DNA from: JAICJR01 sp036491015
Lineage (GTDB): Bacteria > Actinomycetota > Thermoleophilia > Solirubrobacterales > Thermoleophilaceae
Direction of reading: 5' to 3'
DNA length: 8,836 bases
NCBI GenBank assembly: GCA_036491015.1
Contig: DASXCV010000394.1
Coordinates: 1-8,836, forward strand
Within the stretch, counting starts at the first letter, position 1. Every line of letters starts with the position of its first letter. The notes beneath the pieces are model-generated. The model ran no database searches, was not told where the DNA came from, and saw nothing but the letters and a program-made list of their open reading frames with translations. Positions 1-5,772 of this stretch are shown piece after piece. The translations under genes were made by a program, and so were the position numbers.

Positions 1-10
1 TACTAAACCG

Positions 11-403
11 GTGCAAACCTATTCAGTCCTCTTGGCGGACAGCCACGAGGCATACAGAGACGGGCTCGCGAGAGCCATCGCGGCACACCCGCGGCTCACG
101 CTCGCCGGCGAGGCCTCGGACGGCCGCCGCGCCCTCGAGGAGCTGCTGGCCCTCGAGCCGGACCTGGCGCTGATCGAGGTCCGCATGCCGCAGCTCGACG
201 GGCTCGAGGTGTGCGACATCCTCGCGGGGCTCGAGCGGCCGGTGAAGACAAGGGTCGTGCTCATCAGCGGCGAGGCCAACGAGACCCTTGCCGCCAGCGT
301 GAGGGCGATGGGCCTGGCCGCGGTTCTGAACAAGGACTCAACCCGCACCCAGATCTGCGACCGCCTCGTCGAGATCGGCGATGCGGCCCAGCCCCCGCGC
401 TGA
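11..403 (+). CDS. Stand-alone receiver-domain protein with Glu at the phospho-acceptor site (pseudo-receiver)
   Basis: This 130-residue protein is a CheY-like receiver and nothing more; there is no output domain. The fold motifs are in order: beta-1 with D10 followed by S11 (normally two acids), the acceptor loop at 52-60 reading ALIEVRMP so that E56 replaces the phosphorylatable Asp, the conserved Ser S86 (VVLIS), and Lys K108 (LNKD). By family knowledge, Asp-to-Glu at this site often mimics the phosphorylated state and blocks normal phosphotransfer; that it does so here is inference. The GTG start at 11 puts the usual 5-6 residues before the first beta strand, but the frame is open to the window edge, so a start upstream cannot be excluded. 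No clear Shine-Dalgarno is visible in the ten bases available. It lies just before a full NarL-type regulator and a sensor kinase, probably co-transcribed. Its closest relative in the window is the receiver-only gene at 5306-5731. Confidence 0.88.
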   Translation: MQTYSVLLADSHEAYRDGLARAIAAHPRLTLAGEASDGRRALEELLALEPDLALIEVRMPQLDGLEVCDILAGLERPVKTRVVLISGEANETLAASVRAMGLAAVLNKDSTRTQICDRLVEIGDAAQPPR

Positions 404-411
404 ATGGTGAG

Positions 412-427
412 CCCCGCTAGCGCGGGG
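412..427 (+). repeat. Short GC-rich hairpin between receiver and response regulator genes
   Basis: CCCCGC at 412-417 can pair with GCGGGG at 422-427 around a 4-base loop (TAGC). No T-tract follows, so it is not a standard intrinsic terminator. It sits between the stop at 401-403 and the preferred start at 446. It could tune readthrough or mRNA processing, or be chance in GC-rich DNA. Confidence 0.35.
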
Positions 428-435
428 TGCTACAA

Positions 436-439
436 AGGG
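436..439 (+). promoter_or_regulatory. Ribosome binding site deciding the 446 start
   Basis: AGGG, within AGGGTGG, lies 6 bases before ATG 446. The alternative ATG at 404 is immediately preceded by the upstream stop codon and a C-rich stretch without a Shine-Dalgarno match. Confidence 0.5.
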
Positions 440-445
440 TGGTCG

Positions 446-1093
446 ATGGCACGGGGTAATCAGAGGGTGCGCGTCTATGTGGCGGACGATCACCCCGTCT
501 ACCGGGAGGGGCTGGTCCGCGCGATAAGGGAGCGCCCAGACCTCGAGCTGGTGGGCGAAGCGTCGGACGGACGCGAGGCGCTCCCCGAGATCACGAAGCT
601 CGAGCCCGACGTCGCCGTGCTGGACGTCCGCATGCCCGGGCTCGACGGCATGGAGGTCCTGAACGCGATCAAGCGCGACGAGCTCGCCACGCGCGTGGTG
701 TTCCTCTCGGCCTACGTGGAGAGCGACCTCGTGTACCGCGCCATTGCGATGGGCGCCGGCGCCTACCTGTCGAAGGAGGCGGACCGCGCCGCGATCTTCG
801 ACGCCGTGGCCGCCGTGGCCCGCGGCGAGGCGTTCCTCTCGCCCGAGATCCAGACCGGCCTGACGGCGCAGATCCGCATGCGCGAGGCAAGCGCGCGCCC
901 GGTGCTCACTCCGCGCGAGCGCGAGATCCTGCGCCTCACAGCGGACGGGCGCTCGGCCCCGGACATCGCCGGTCAGCTCCACCTCAGCCCGGCCACGGTG
1001 AAGACCCACCTGCAGAGCCTCTACGAGAAGCTGGGCGTATCCGACAGGGCGGCGGCCGTGGCAGCCGCCATGCGGCGCGGCCTGCTCGAGTGA
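446..1093 (+). CDS. NarL/FixJ-family response regulator (receiver plus LuxR-type HTH)
   Basis: A 215-residue transcription factor activated by phosphorylation. The receiver occupies about residues 8-125 with the acidic pair D14-D15, acceptor D60 (VLDVRMPG), S88 and K110, all intact. After a linker, the LuxR/GerE helix-turn-helix covers about 152-215 (LTPREREILRL, then the recognition-helix region SPATVKTHLQSLYEKLGV). Total length is typical for the family. An in-frame ATG at 404 directly after the upstream stop would add 14 residues that do not resemble a receiver N-terminus. The ATG at 446 is preferred because AGGG lies 6 bases upstream and the protein then begins a few residues before the first beta strand. 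It is the natural cognate regulator of the kinase that follows 41 bp downstream. Target genes are not known; the NarL-like palindromes at 5107-5126 and 5202-5221 are candidates. Confidence 0.93.
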   Translation: MARGNQRVRVYVADDHPVYREGLVRAIRERPDLELVGEASDGREALPEITKLEPDVAVLDVRMPGLDGMEVLNAIKRDELATRVVFLSAYVESDLVYRAIAMGAGAYLSKEADRAAIFDAVAAVARGEAFLSPEIQTGLTAQIRMREASARPVLTPREREILRLTADGRSAPDIAGQLHLSPATVKTHLQSLYEKLGVSDRAAAVAAAMRRGLLE

Positions 1094-1100
1094 ACCGGCC

Positions 1101-1106
1101 TAGAGT
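1101..1106 (+). promoter_or_regulatory. Candidate -10 element (TAGAGT) before the kinase gene
   Basis: TAGAGT fits the actinobacterial TANNNT -10 pattern and would start transcription near 1113, leaving a short leader that contains the GGAGG ribosome binding site at 1123-1127. No convincing -35 hexamer is visible at the expected distance, and the gene could equally be read from an upstream operon promoter. Confidence 0.3.
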
Positions 1107-1134
1107 TCACTGTCCCTGAACTGGAGGCCGAGGG

Positions 1135-4100
1135 ATGCGCTTGCGGGGGCAGCACCGATCGACTGCCGATAGCTGGGAGGGTCCGCGCGCGGGCAAGGGC
1201 GCGCGCGGCGACCTGGCGAGCCGCCTGAGCGTGCTGACGAAGGCCGCGCGGGGCATCAACGCCAAGCTGCCCCAGGACGAGCTCCTCCAGGGCCTGGCCG
1301 ACTGTGCGCGCGAGGCGATCGGCGCCCACCAGGCGGTGATCAGCCTCACGATCGGGGACGGCGCCGCCCAGTCGATCTCGGCGATCTCGCTGTCCGACAA
1401 GTACGCGGCCTGGCGCGAGTACGACGCGCCCCCCGACGGCGGCGGCATCTACTCGCTGGTGGTCCGCGACGGCAGGACGATGCGCCTCACCCAGGAGGAG
1501 CTCGAGGCGCACCCGGCCTTCAAGGGCTTCGGCAAGGCCGCGGAGGGGCATCCGCCGCTGCGCGGCTGGCTCGCCGCTCCGCTGCTCGCGGCCGACGGCA
1601 CGAGCATCGGCCTGATCCAGCTCTCCGACAAGCTCGACGGCGACTTCAGCCCCGAGGACGAGGAGCTCGCCGTGCACCTCGCCCAGCTCGCCGTGCTGGC
1701 CGTCGAGGGCTCGCGCGTGCGGCTCGAGGCGGCCGAGTCGCAGGTGCTGCTCGACGCGGTGCAGGTGGCGGCGCCCGTCGGCTTTGCGGTGTTCGACGAG
1801 AACCTCCGCTACCTGCGCGTGAACGAGGCGCTCGCCGAGATGAACGGGATCCCGGTGGCCGATCACGTGGGGCGCACGATCACGGAGGTCGTTCCCGACC
1901 TGGCCCCCGACGTGCAGGAGTTCCTCCGCGGCGTGCTCGTCAGCGGTACGCCCGCCACGCCGGTAGAGGTGAGCGGCGCCACCCCGGCCACCGGCGGGGG
2001 GACCCGGCACTGGCTCGTGAGCTACTACCCGGTGGACCTGGGCGGGGTGCGCGGGCTCGGTTGCATGGTGGTGGACGTCACCGACCAACGCAAAGCCAGG
2101 GAGCGGCTCGAGCGCAGCGAGCAGCGTTACCGCACGCTCGTCGAGACCACCCAGGACATGGTCTGGACCGTAGGACCCGACGGGGTCTTCGACTTCGTGA
2201 GCGGCGCCGTCGAGCGAATGCACGGCTACTCGGCCGAGGAGCTGATCGGCAAGCCGTTCCTCGACTTCGTGGCCCCAGATCAGCGGGCCGAGAACGTCCA
2301 GCGCTTCGGGCGCATCGCGGCGGGCGAGACCGGCGAGGTGCTCGAGGGCGAGACCGAGCTGCTGCGCAAGGACGGCAGCGTGACCTTCGTGCATTACCGC
2401 GCCCTGCCGATCATCGACGACAGCGGCCAGGTGATCGCGATCACCGGCGCGTCGACGGACGTCACGGAGCGACACCTGTCGGAGGCCGCGCTGCGCGCGA
2501 GCGAGGAGCGCTTCCGCGGCCTCTTCGAGAACGCCGCCGTGGGCATGGCGCTGATGAATGCGGACGGCGAGTTCGTGCAGGCCAACCCCGCCTTCTGCCG
2601 CTTCCTGGGACGCTCGAACGAGGAGCTCTCGAAGCTCGGCTGGCCCGACGTGATCCATCCGGACGACCGCGAGCTTGCGGGCGCCCGCCGCGACCGCCAC
2701 GTGGCCGGCGAGAGCGAGTTCTCCACGCTCGAGACGCGCTTCCTGCACAAGGAGGGCCACACGGTCTGGGCGCGCCTGCTCGGCGCCTCGGTCCGCGGCG
2801 CGGACGACGAGCCGCGCTTCACGCTCGTCCAGGCGATCGACCTCACGGAGCAGCGCCGCCTCGAGGAGGCCACGGGGCGCCTCTACTCGCTCACGCGCGA
2901 CCTCTTCTGCACGGTCGGCGAGGACGGTTACTTCAAGAGCATCAACCCTGCCTGGGAGCGCGCCCTCGGCTACACGCGGGCGGAGCTCATGTCGCAGCCG
3001 TTCATCGAGTTCGTGGCCGAGGAGGATCGCCCGCGCACGCGCCGCGAGTTCCAGCGCCAGCTGGCGGCCGGCGCCCTCACGCTCGACTTCGACAACCGCT
3101 ACCTGCACAAGGACGGCACGCTGCGCTGGCTGCTCTGGAGCGCGTACCTCAGCGAGGAGGACGGCCTGATCTACGGCGTGGGGAAGGACGTGACCGACCG
3201 CAAGCGCTCCGAGGAGCGGCTGCGCGAGTCCGAGCGCAAGTACCGCGACCTCGTGGAGACCTCGAGCGACCTGATCTGGTCGGTCGACAGAGGCGGCCGC
3301 TTCACGTTCGTGAACCGGGCGGCGCGGCGGATCTACGGATACGAGCCGGAGGAGATGCTCGGGCGCCCGATCGCGGACTTCGAGAACGACGAGCAGCGCC
3401 TGAAGGACGAGGACGCGTTCCGCGGCGTGCTCAGGGACAAGCCGCTGTTCAACTACGAGACCCGGCACATCCGCAAGGACGGCCGCCCCGTCGACCTCAG
3501 CGTGAACGCGATCGTCCTGCGCGACGACGACGGCGCCACGCTGGGCGCAACGGGCACGGCCACGGACGTGACCGACCGCAAGCGCTTCGAGACGCGCCAG
3601 GCGGCGGTGGCCGAGCTCGGCAGGCGCGCGCTCGAGGGCGTCACCCTGGGGGACATCACGGAGGCGGCCGTAAGGCTCGTAGTCGACGCGCTCGGCCTCG
3701 AGTACAGCGCCGTGCTCGAGTTCGTGCCGGGCGAGGAGCGGCTGCTGCTCCACGCGGGCACGGGCTGGCCGTCCGGCGCCGGCGAGCTGCCCATCCCGGC
3801 CAACCCCGACTCCTCGCACGCCGCGTACGCGATCCAGCTCGACGGGCCGGTGGTGGTAGAGGACTTCGACTCCGAGCGCAGGTTCGCTCGCTCAGGGCTC
3901 CTCGGCGAGGTCGGTGCGCGCAGTGGCGTTTGCGTGACGATCGAAGGCGAGTCGCGGCCCTTCGGCGCGCTCTGCTGCCACAGCGTCCGCCGCCGCTCGT
4001 TCACCGCGGACGAGGTGAACTTCCTGCAGGCCGTGGCCAACGTGCTCGCCACGGCGATCGGCCGCAAGCGCACCGAGGACCAGATCGTGGAGCTGGCCGC

Positions 4101-4824
4101 CGCCCGTGGCCGGCTCGTGGCTCAGACGCTCGCCGCGGAGGACCGCGCCCGGCGCAGCATCTCCGAGGTGCTGCACGACCACGCGCTCCAGGACCTGCTG
4201 GCAAGCCGGCAGGACCTGGTCGAGGTGATCGAGGAGCCGGACGGCGACCCGGAGCGCGCGGTGCGCGCCCGTGAGGGGATCGAGCGAGCCGTTCAGCTTC
4301 TGCGCGAGGCGGTCTTCAACCTGCACCCGGTGGTGCTCGAGCACGCCGGGCTCGCGTCAGCCATACGCGCGGTGGCCGACCACCAGGGGCGGCGCGGCGG
4401 CTTCGACTGCGAGATCGACGTCGACCAGGAGGCCACGGGCGTCCACGACGAGCTGATCCTCTCGCTGGCCAGGGAGCTGCTCACGAACGTCGCAAAGCAC
4501 GCCGAGGCGAAGAACGTGAAGGTGGAGGTGCGCCGCGACGACGCCTGGATCGTCCTCAAGGTCGAGGACGACGGCCGCGGGATCGAGACCGGCCGCCGGG
4601 AGGCGGCACTGCGCGAGGGCCACGTGGGCCTCGCGTCGAGCACCGAGCGCGTGGAGGCGCTCGCCGGACGCTTCGAGGTCGACGGCTGGCCGGGACGGGG
4701 CACGCATGCCCGCGCGGTTCTACCCGCGCGCAGAGCTGCGGCTCACCGGGCCGACCGGCCGAAGCGGCTCTTGCGTCTCAGCGGAGGCCGACGCGTGCCC
4801 GGTCGATCAGACCCTCAGAAATAG
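1135..4824 (+). CDS. Soluble multi-PAS/GAF hybrid-sensor histidine kinase (HisKA_3/NarX-DesK type)
   Basis: A 1229-residue sensor kinase with no hydrophobic membrane segment, so probably cytoplasmic. Rough order: GAF (27-200); PAS domains at about 200-317, 325-446, 455-575, 578-690 and 700-816, each ending in a D-V/L-T-D/E motif that leads into a helical linker; second GAF (about 820-980); HisKA_3-type dimerisation helix with H1014 in LHDHALQ; HATPase_c with N1118 (ELLTN), DDGRG at 1145-1149 and GHVGL at 1162-1166. The HDxxxQ pattern around H1014 is the one tied to both kinase and phosphatase activity in NarX/DesK-type kinases. No receiver domain is fused, so it must act on separate proteins; the regulator ending 41 bp upstream is the obvious partner. 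ATG 1135 has GGAGG 7 bases upstream. Ligands of the PAS/GAF domains cannot be read from sequence. The last 32 residues, after the ATPase domain, are Arg-rich, unlike a domain, and overlap a convergent gene. Confidence 0.95.
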   Translation: MRLRGQHRSTADSWEGPRAGKGARGDLASRLSVLTKAARGINAKLPQDELLQGLADCAREAIGAHQAVISLTIGDGAAQSISAISLSDKYAAWREYDAPPDGGGIYSLVVRDGRTMRLTQEELEAHPAFKGFGKAAEGHPPLRGWLAAPLLAADGTSIGLIQLSDKLDGDFSPEDEELAVHLAQLAVLAVEGSRVRLEAAESQVLLDAVQVAAPVGFAVFDENLRYLRVNEALAEMNGIPVADHVGRTITEVVPDLAPDVQEFLRGVLVSGTPATPVEVSGATPATGGGTRHWLVSYYPVDLGGVRGLGCMVVDVTDQRKARERLERSEQRYRTLVETTQDMVWTVGPDGVFDFVSGAVERMHGYSAEELIGKPFLDFVAPDQRAENVQRFGRIAAGETGEVLEGETELLRKDGSVTFVHYRALPIIDDSGQVIAITGASTDVTERHLSEAALRASEERFRGLFENAAVGMALMNADGEFVQANPAFCRFLGRSNEELSKLGWPDVIHPDDRELAGARRDRHVAGESEFSTLETRFLHKEGHTVWARLLGASVRGADDEPRFTLVQAIDLTEQRRLEEATGRLYSLTRDLFCTVGEDGYFKSINPAWERALGYTRAELMSQPFIEFVAEEDRPRTRREFQRQLAAGALTLDFDNRYLHKDGTLRWLLWSAYLSEEDGLIYGVGKDVTDRKRSEERLRESERKYRDLVETSSDLIWSVDRGGRFTFVNRAARRIYGYEPEEMLGRPIADFENDEQRLKDEDAFRGVLRDKPLFNYETRHIRKDGRPVDLSVNAIVLRDDDGATLGATGTATDVTDRKRFETRQAAVAELGRRALEGVTLGDITEAAVRLVVDALGLEYSAVLEFVPGEERLLLHAGTGWPSGAGELPIPANPDSSHAAYAIQLDGPVVVEDFDSERRFARSGLLGEVGARSGVCVTIEGESRPFGALCCHSVRRRSFTADEVNFLQAVANVLATAIGRKRTEDQIVELAAARGRLVAQTLAAEDRARRSISEVLHDHALQDLLASRQDLVEVIEEPDGDPERAVRAREGIERAVQLLREAVFNLHPVVLEHAGLASAIRAVADHQGRRGGFDCEIDVDQEATGVHDELILSLARELLTNVAKHAEAKNVKVEVRRDDAWIVLKVEDDGRGIETGRREAALREGHVGLASSTERVEALAGRFEVDGWPGRGTHARAVLPARRAAAHRADRPKRLLRLSGGRRVPGRSDPQK

Positions 4825-5074
4825 CCATCGCAACGGCGTGAGCGCGAGTTCGCGCCCCCATCTTGCGAAGGATGTTCTTGATATGGGTCCGAACGGTGTG
4901 GGGGCTCAGGAAGAGATCGCCCGAGATGTCCTCGATGGAGTGTCCGCGGGCGATCTGCTCCAGAACCTCGCACTCACGCTCTGAGAGCGTGCCGGCGCGG
5001 GGCCTTCTGGCTGTGGCTGTGGACGGAAACGTCATTGCGAAGGGAATGCTGCCCTTCCTGTGCAGAGGTCCCAC
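4778..5074 (-). CDS. Stand-alone LuxR/NarL-type helix-turn-helix DNA-binding protein (no receiver)
   Basis: A 98-residue protein (85 if begun at the internal ATG, 5035) made almost entirely of a GerE/LuxR HTH at about residues 28-92: LSERECEVLEQIARGHS followed by the recognition-helix region SPHTVRTHIKNILRKMGA. A GerE-only protein resembles the output half of a NarL-type regulator without its receiver. By family knowledge such domains dimerise and bind inverted repeats. The upstream region in its own transcriptional direction carries two related palindromes, suggesting autoregulation and control of the divergent receiver gene; this is inference. The start is uncertain: GTG at 5074 lies inside a predicted hairpin (5070-5089), while ATG at 5035 has no clear ribosome binding site. 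Its 3' end overlaps the kinase gene tail by 47 bp in convergent orientation. It may be a truncated remnant of a full regulator, but the HTH is intact. Confidence 0.85.
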   Translation of the reverse strand: MGPLHRKGSIPFAMTFPSTATARRPRAGTLSERECEVLEQIARGHSIEDISGDLFLSPHTVRTHIKNILRKMGARTRAHAVAMAISEGLIDRARVGLR

Positions 5075-5089
5075 CCCCCGCGCGGTGGG
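5070..5089 (-). repeat. Hairpin overlapping the GTG start of the HTH gene
   Basis: CCCACC at 5070-5075 pairs with GGTGGG at 5084-5089 around an 8-base loop. In the minus-strand mRNA the GTG start at 5074-5072 lies inside the stem. It could limit initiation at that codon or argue for the internal ATG at 5035 as the real start. Confidence 0.35.
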
Positions 5090-5106
5090 TATCCAGGTGG
5101 AGTCCG

Positions 5107-5126
5107 ACTACTCCGATCGGAGTAGT
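5107..5126. promoter_or_regulatory. Perfect 20-bp palindrome, probable NarL/LuxR-type operator
   Basis: ACTACTCCGATCGGAGTAGT is its own reverse complement over all 20 bases, centred between 5116 and 5117. The inner part, TACTCCG-AT-CGGAGTA (5109-5124), has the 7-2-7 spacing known for NarL/NarP sites and matches the heptamer TACYYMT at 6 of 7 positions in each half. CCG (5104-5106) and CGG (5128-5130) flank it with a one-base offset, and GGAGT recurs at 5099-5103. The HTH-only protein 30 bp away and the NarL-type regulator are the candidate binders; binding itself is inference. Confidence 0.6.
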
Positions 5127-5201
5127 TCGGTTCGCATTGCGTACACAAATCCCGCACATAAGGGGCTTCTTCGCGCCAATTCAGGGGTTTTGCCGTACTG
5201 A

Positions 5202-5221
5202 GGTCCCCCGATCGGAGGACC
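5202..5221. promoter_or_regulatory. Second, imperfect palindrome sharing the operator core
   Basis: GGTCCCCCGATCGGAGGACC is palindromic except for one base pair per arm. It shares CCGATCGGAG with the perfect palindrome, and its heptamer halves are TCCCCCG and CGGAGGA. Its centre lies between 5211 and 5212, 95 bp from the first centre, close to nine turns of B-DNA, so two bound dimers would face the same side. Confidence 0.5.
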
Positions 5222-5235
5222 TGCGGTCGGGGGAC
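5203..5235 (+). repeat. Inverted repeat able to form an alternative hairpin in the receiver-gene leader
   Basis: GTCCCCCGA (5203-5211) and TCGGGGGAC (5227-5235) are exact reverse complements. Adding a T-G pair and two further pairs gives a 12-pair stem with a 9-base loop. This stem uses the left arm of the palindrome at 5202-5221, so the two structures exclude each other in RNA. No T-run follows. Confidence 0.4.
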
Positions 5236-5305
5236 TGGGGCTAGCGGGCATCTTGTGCGGGCAGGGGATGGAAGAAGCTCCCGGGCGCTTCACCATCCGC
5301 TATTC

Positions 5306-5731
5306 ATGGAGTTACCTCAGCCGATCACGGTGGTCCTGGCCGACGATCAGCGGGCATATAGGGAAGGACTCGCCCGGGCCATCACACGCCACTGCCGCCT
5401 CGACCTGGTCGCGGTTGCGCGCGACGGCGACGAGGCACTCGACGCGATCGAGTCCGTCGAGCCCGACGTCGCGCTCGTCGACGTCCGCATGGCCGGGATG
5501 AACGGCACCGAGGTGTGCGCGACGCTGCGCGACCGCAATCCCGACCTGTCCACCCGCGTGATCCTCATGAGCGCGCACGGCGGGGCCGACGTGATCGAGG
5601 AGATCGAGCAGCTCGGCGCCGACGGCTTCGTCGCCAAGGACCGCTCGCGCCGCGAGATCTGTGAGGCGCTGGTGCAGGCCGCCCAGCGCGATCGCGCACC
5701 CATGCCGGTCGCCCCCGCGGACGTCCTCTAG
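5306..5731 (+). CDS. Stand-alone receiver-domain response regulator (CheY-like, catalytically intact)
   Basis: A 141-residue receiver with no output domain: acidic pair D13-D14, acceptor D59 (ALVDVRMAG), S89 and K111 are all present, so it should accept phosphate from a kinase. The Pro that usually follows the RM of the acceptor loop is Ala here (A63). By family knowledge, single-domain receivers act through protein contacts or as phosphate sinks or relays; the nearby kinase has no fused receiver, so it is a plausible donor. ATG 5306 places the usual 7-8 residues before the first beta strand. A GTG at 5255 in the same frame would add 17 residues unlike a receiver, and neither start has a good Shine-Dalgarno. 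It is divergent from the HTH-only gene, which could supply DNA binding in trans. It shares with the protein at 11-403 the motifs AYRxGLARAI, EVCxxL and KDxxRxxIC, pointing to duplication. Confidence 0.88.
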   Translation: MELPQPITVVLADDQRAYREGLARAITRHCRLDLVAVARDGDEALDAIESVEPDVALVDVRMAGMNGTEVCATLRDRNPDLSTRVILMSAHGGADVIEEIEQLGADGFVAKDRSRREICEALVQAAQRDRAPMPVAPADVL

Positions 5732-5748
5732 CCCGCGCCGACGGCGGG
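5732..5748 (+). repeat. Weak GC hairpin between receiver gene and gcvT
   Basis: CCCGC (5732-5736) and GCGGG (5744-5748) can pair around a 7-base loop directly after the receiver stop. There is no T-tract, so a terminator role is uncertain. Confidence 0.25.
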
Positions 5749-5757
5749 AGGCGTTGC

Positions 5758-5763
5758 TAGGGT
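5758..5763 (+). promoter_or_regulatory. Candidate -10 element (TAGGGT) before gcvT
   Basis: TAGGGT fits TANNNT and would place the transcription start near 5770, almost at the proposed CTG start codon, giving a nearly leaderless message. The same bases also hold the only purine-rich ribosome-binding candidate (AGGG, 5759-5762, 10 bases before CTG 5773). No -35 hexamer is evident. The two readings are alternatives. Confidence 0.3.
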
Positions 5764-5772
5764 CTCTGCGCC

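Larger units (their letters stand above)
5075..5305. promoter_or_regulatory. Divergent intergenic control region with palindromic operators
   Basis: About 230 bp without a gene, between the minus-strand HTH gene and the plus-strand receiver gene. It is noticeably richer in A/T in places (5131-5200) than the surrounding coding DNA, as expected for a promoter region. It contains the palindromes listed separately, a small dyad TTGCGTACACAA (5137-5148, one mismatch), and a hairpin overlapping the HTH gene start. No confident -35/-10 pair could be assigned on either strand. Confidence 0.6.

Noticed and set aside
404..445. Earlier ATG start of the full response regulator
   Set aside because: It adds 14 residues unlike any receiver N-terminus and lacks a ribosome binding site; ATG 446 has AGGG at good spacing.
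2575..2640. Possible LOV (flavin-binding) PAS because of the FCRFLG sequence
   Set aside because: The LOV signature needs Asn-Cys-Arg-Phe-Leu-Gln with the reactive Cys in context; here it is AFCRFLGRS, an ordinary PAS motif.
1021..3819. Long minus-strand open frame of 932 codons opposite the kinase
   Set aside because: Its translation is low-complexity (Arg/Leu/Ala/Val/His rich) with no domain, and it lies wholly opposite recognisable PAS/GAF coding. Such frames arise from high GC at third codon positions.
2061..4274. Long plus-strand open frame of 737 codons overlapping the kinase in another frame
   Set aside because: Arg/Gly/Ala-rich composition without any recognisable motif; a shadow of the kinase frame.
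4749..4760. GGCC inverted repeat as a terminator between convergent genes
   Set aside because: The stem is only 4 bp, there is no T-tract on either strand, and it lies inside coding sequence.
4706..5201. Small plus-strand open frames opposite the HTH gene
   Set aside because: They have no recognisable domain, while the minus strand encodes a clear GerE HTH over the same bases.
5732..5772. Glycine riboswitch upstream of gcvT
   Set aside because: Only 41 bases separate the receiver stop from the gcvT start, too short for a glycine aptamer, and no aptamer-like motif is seen.
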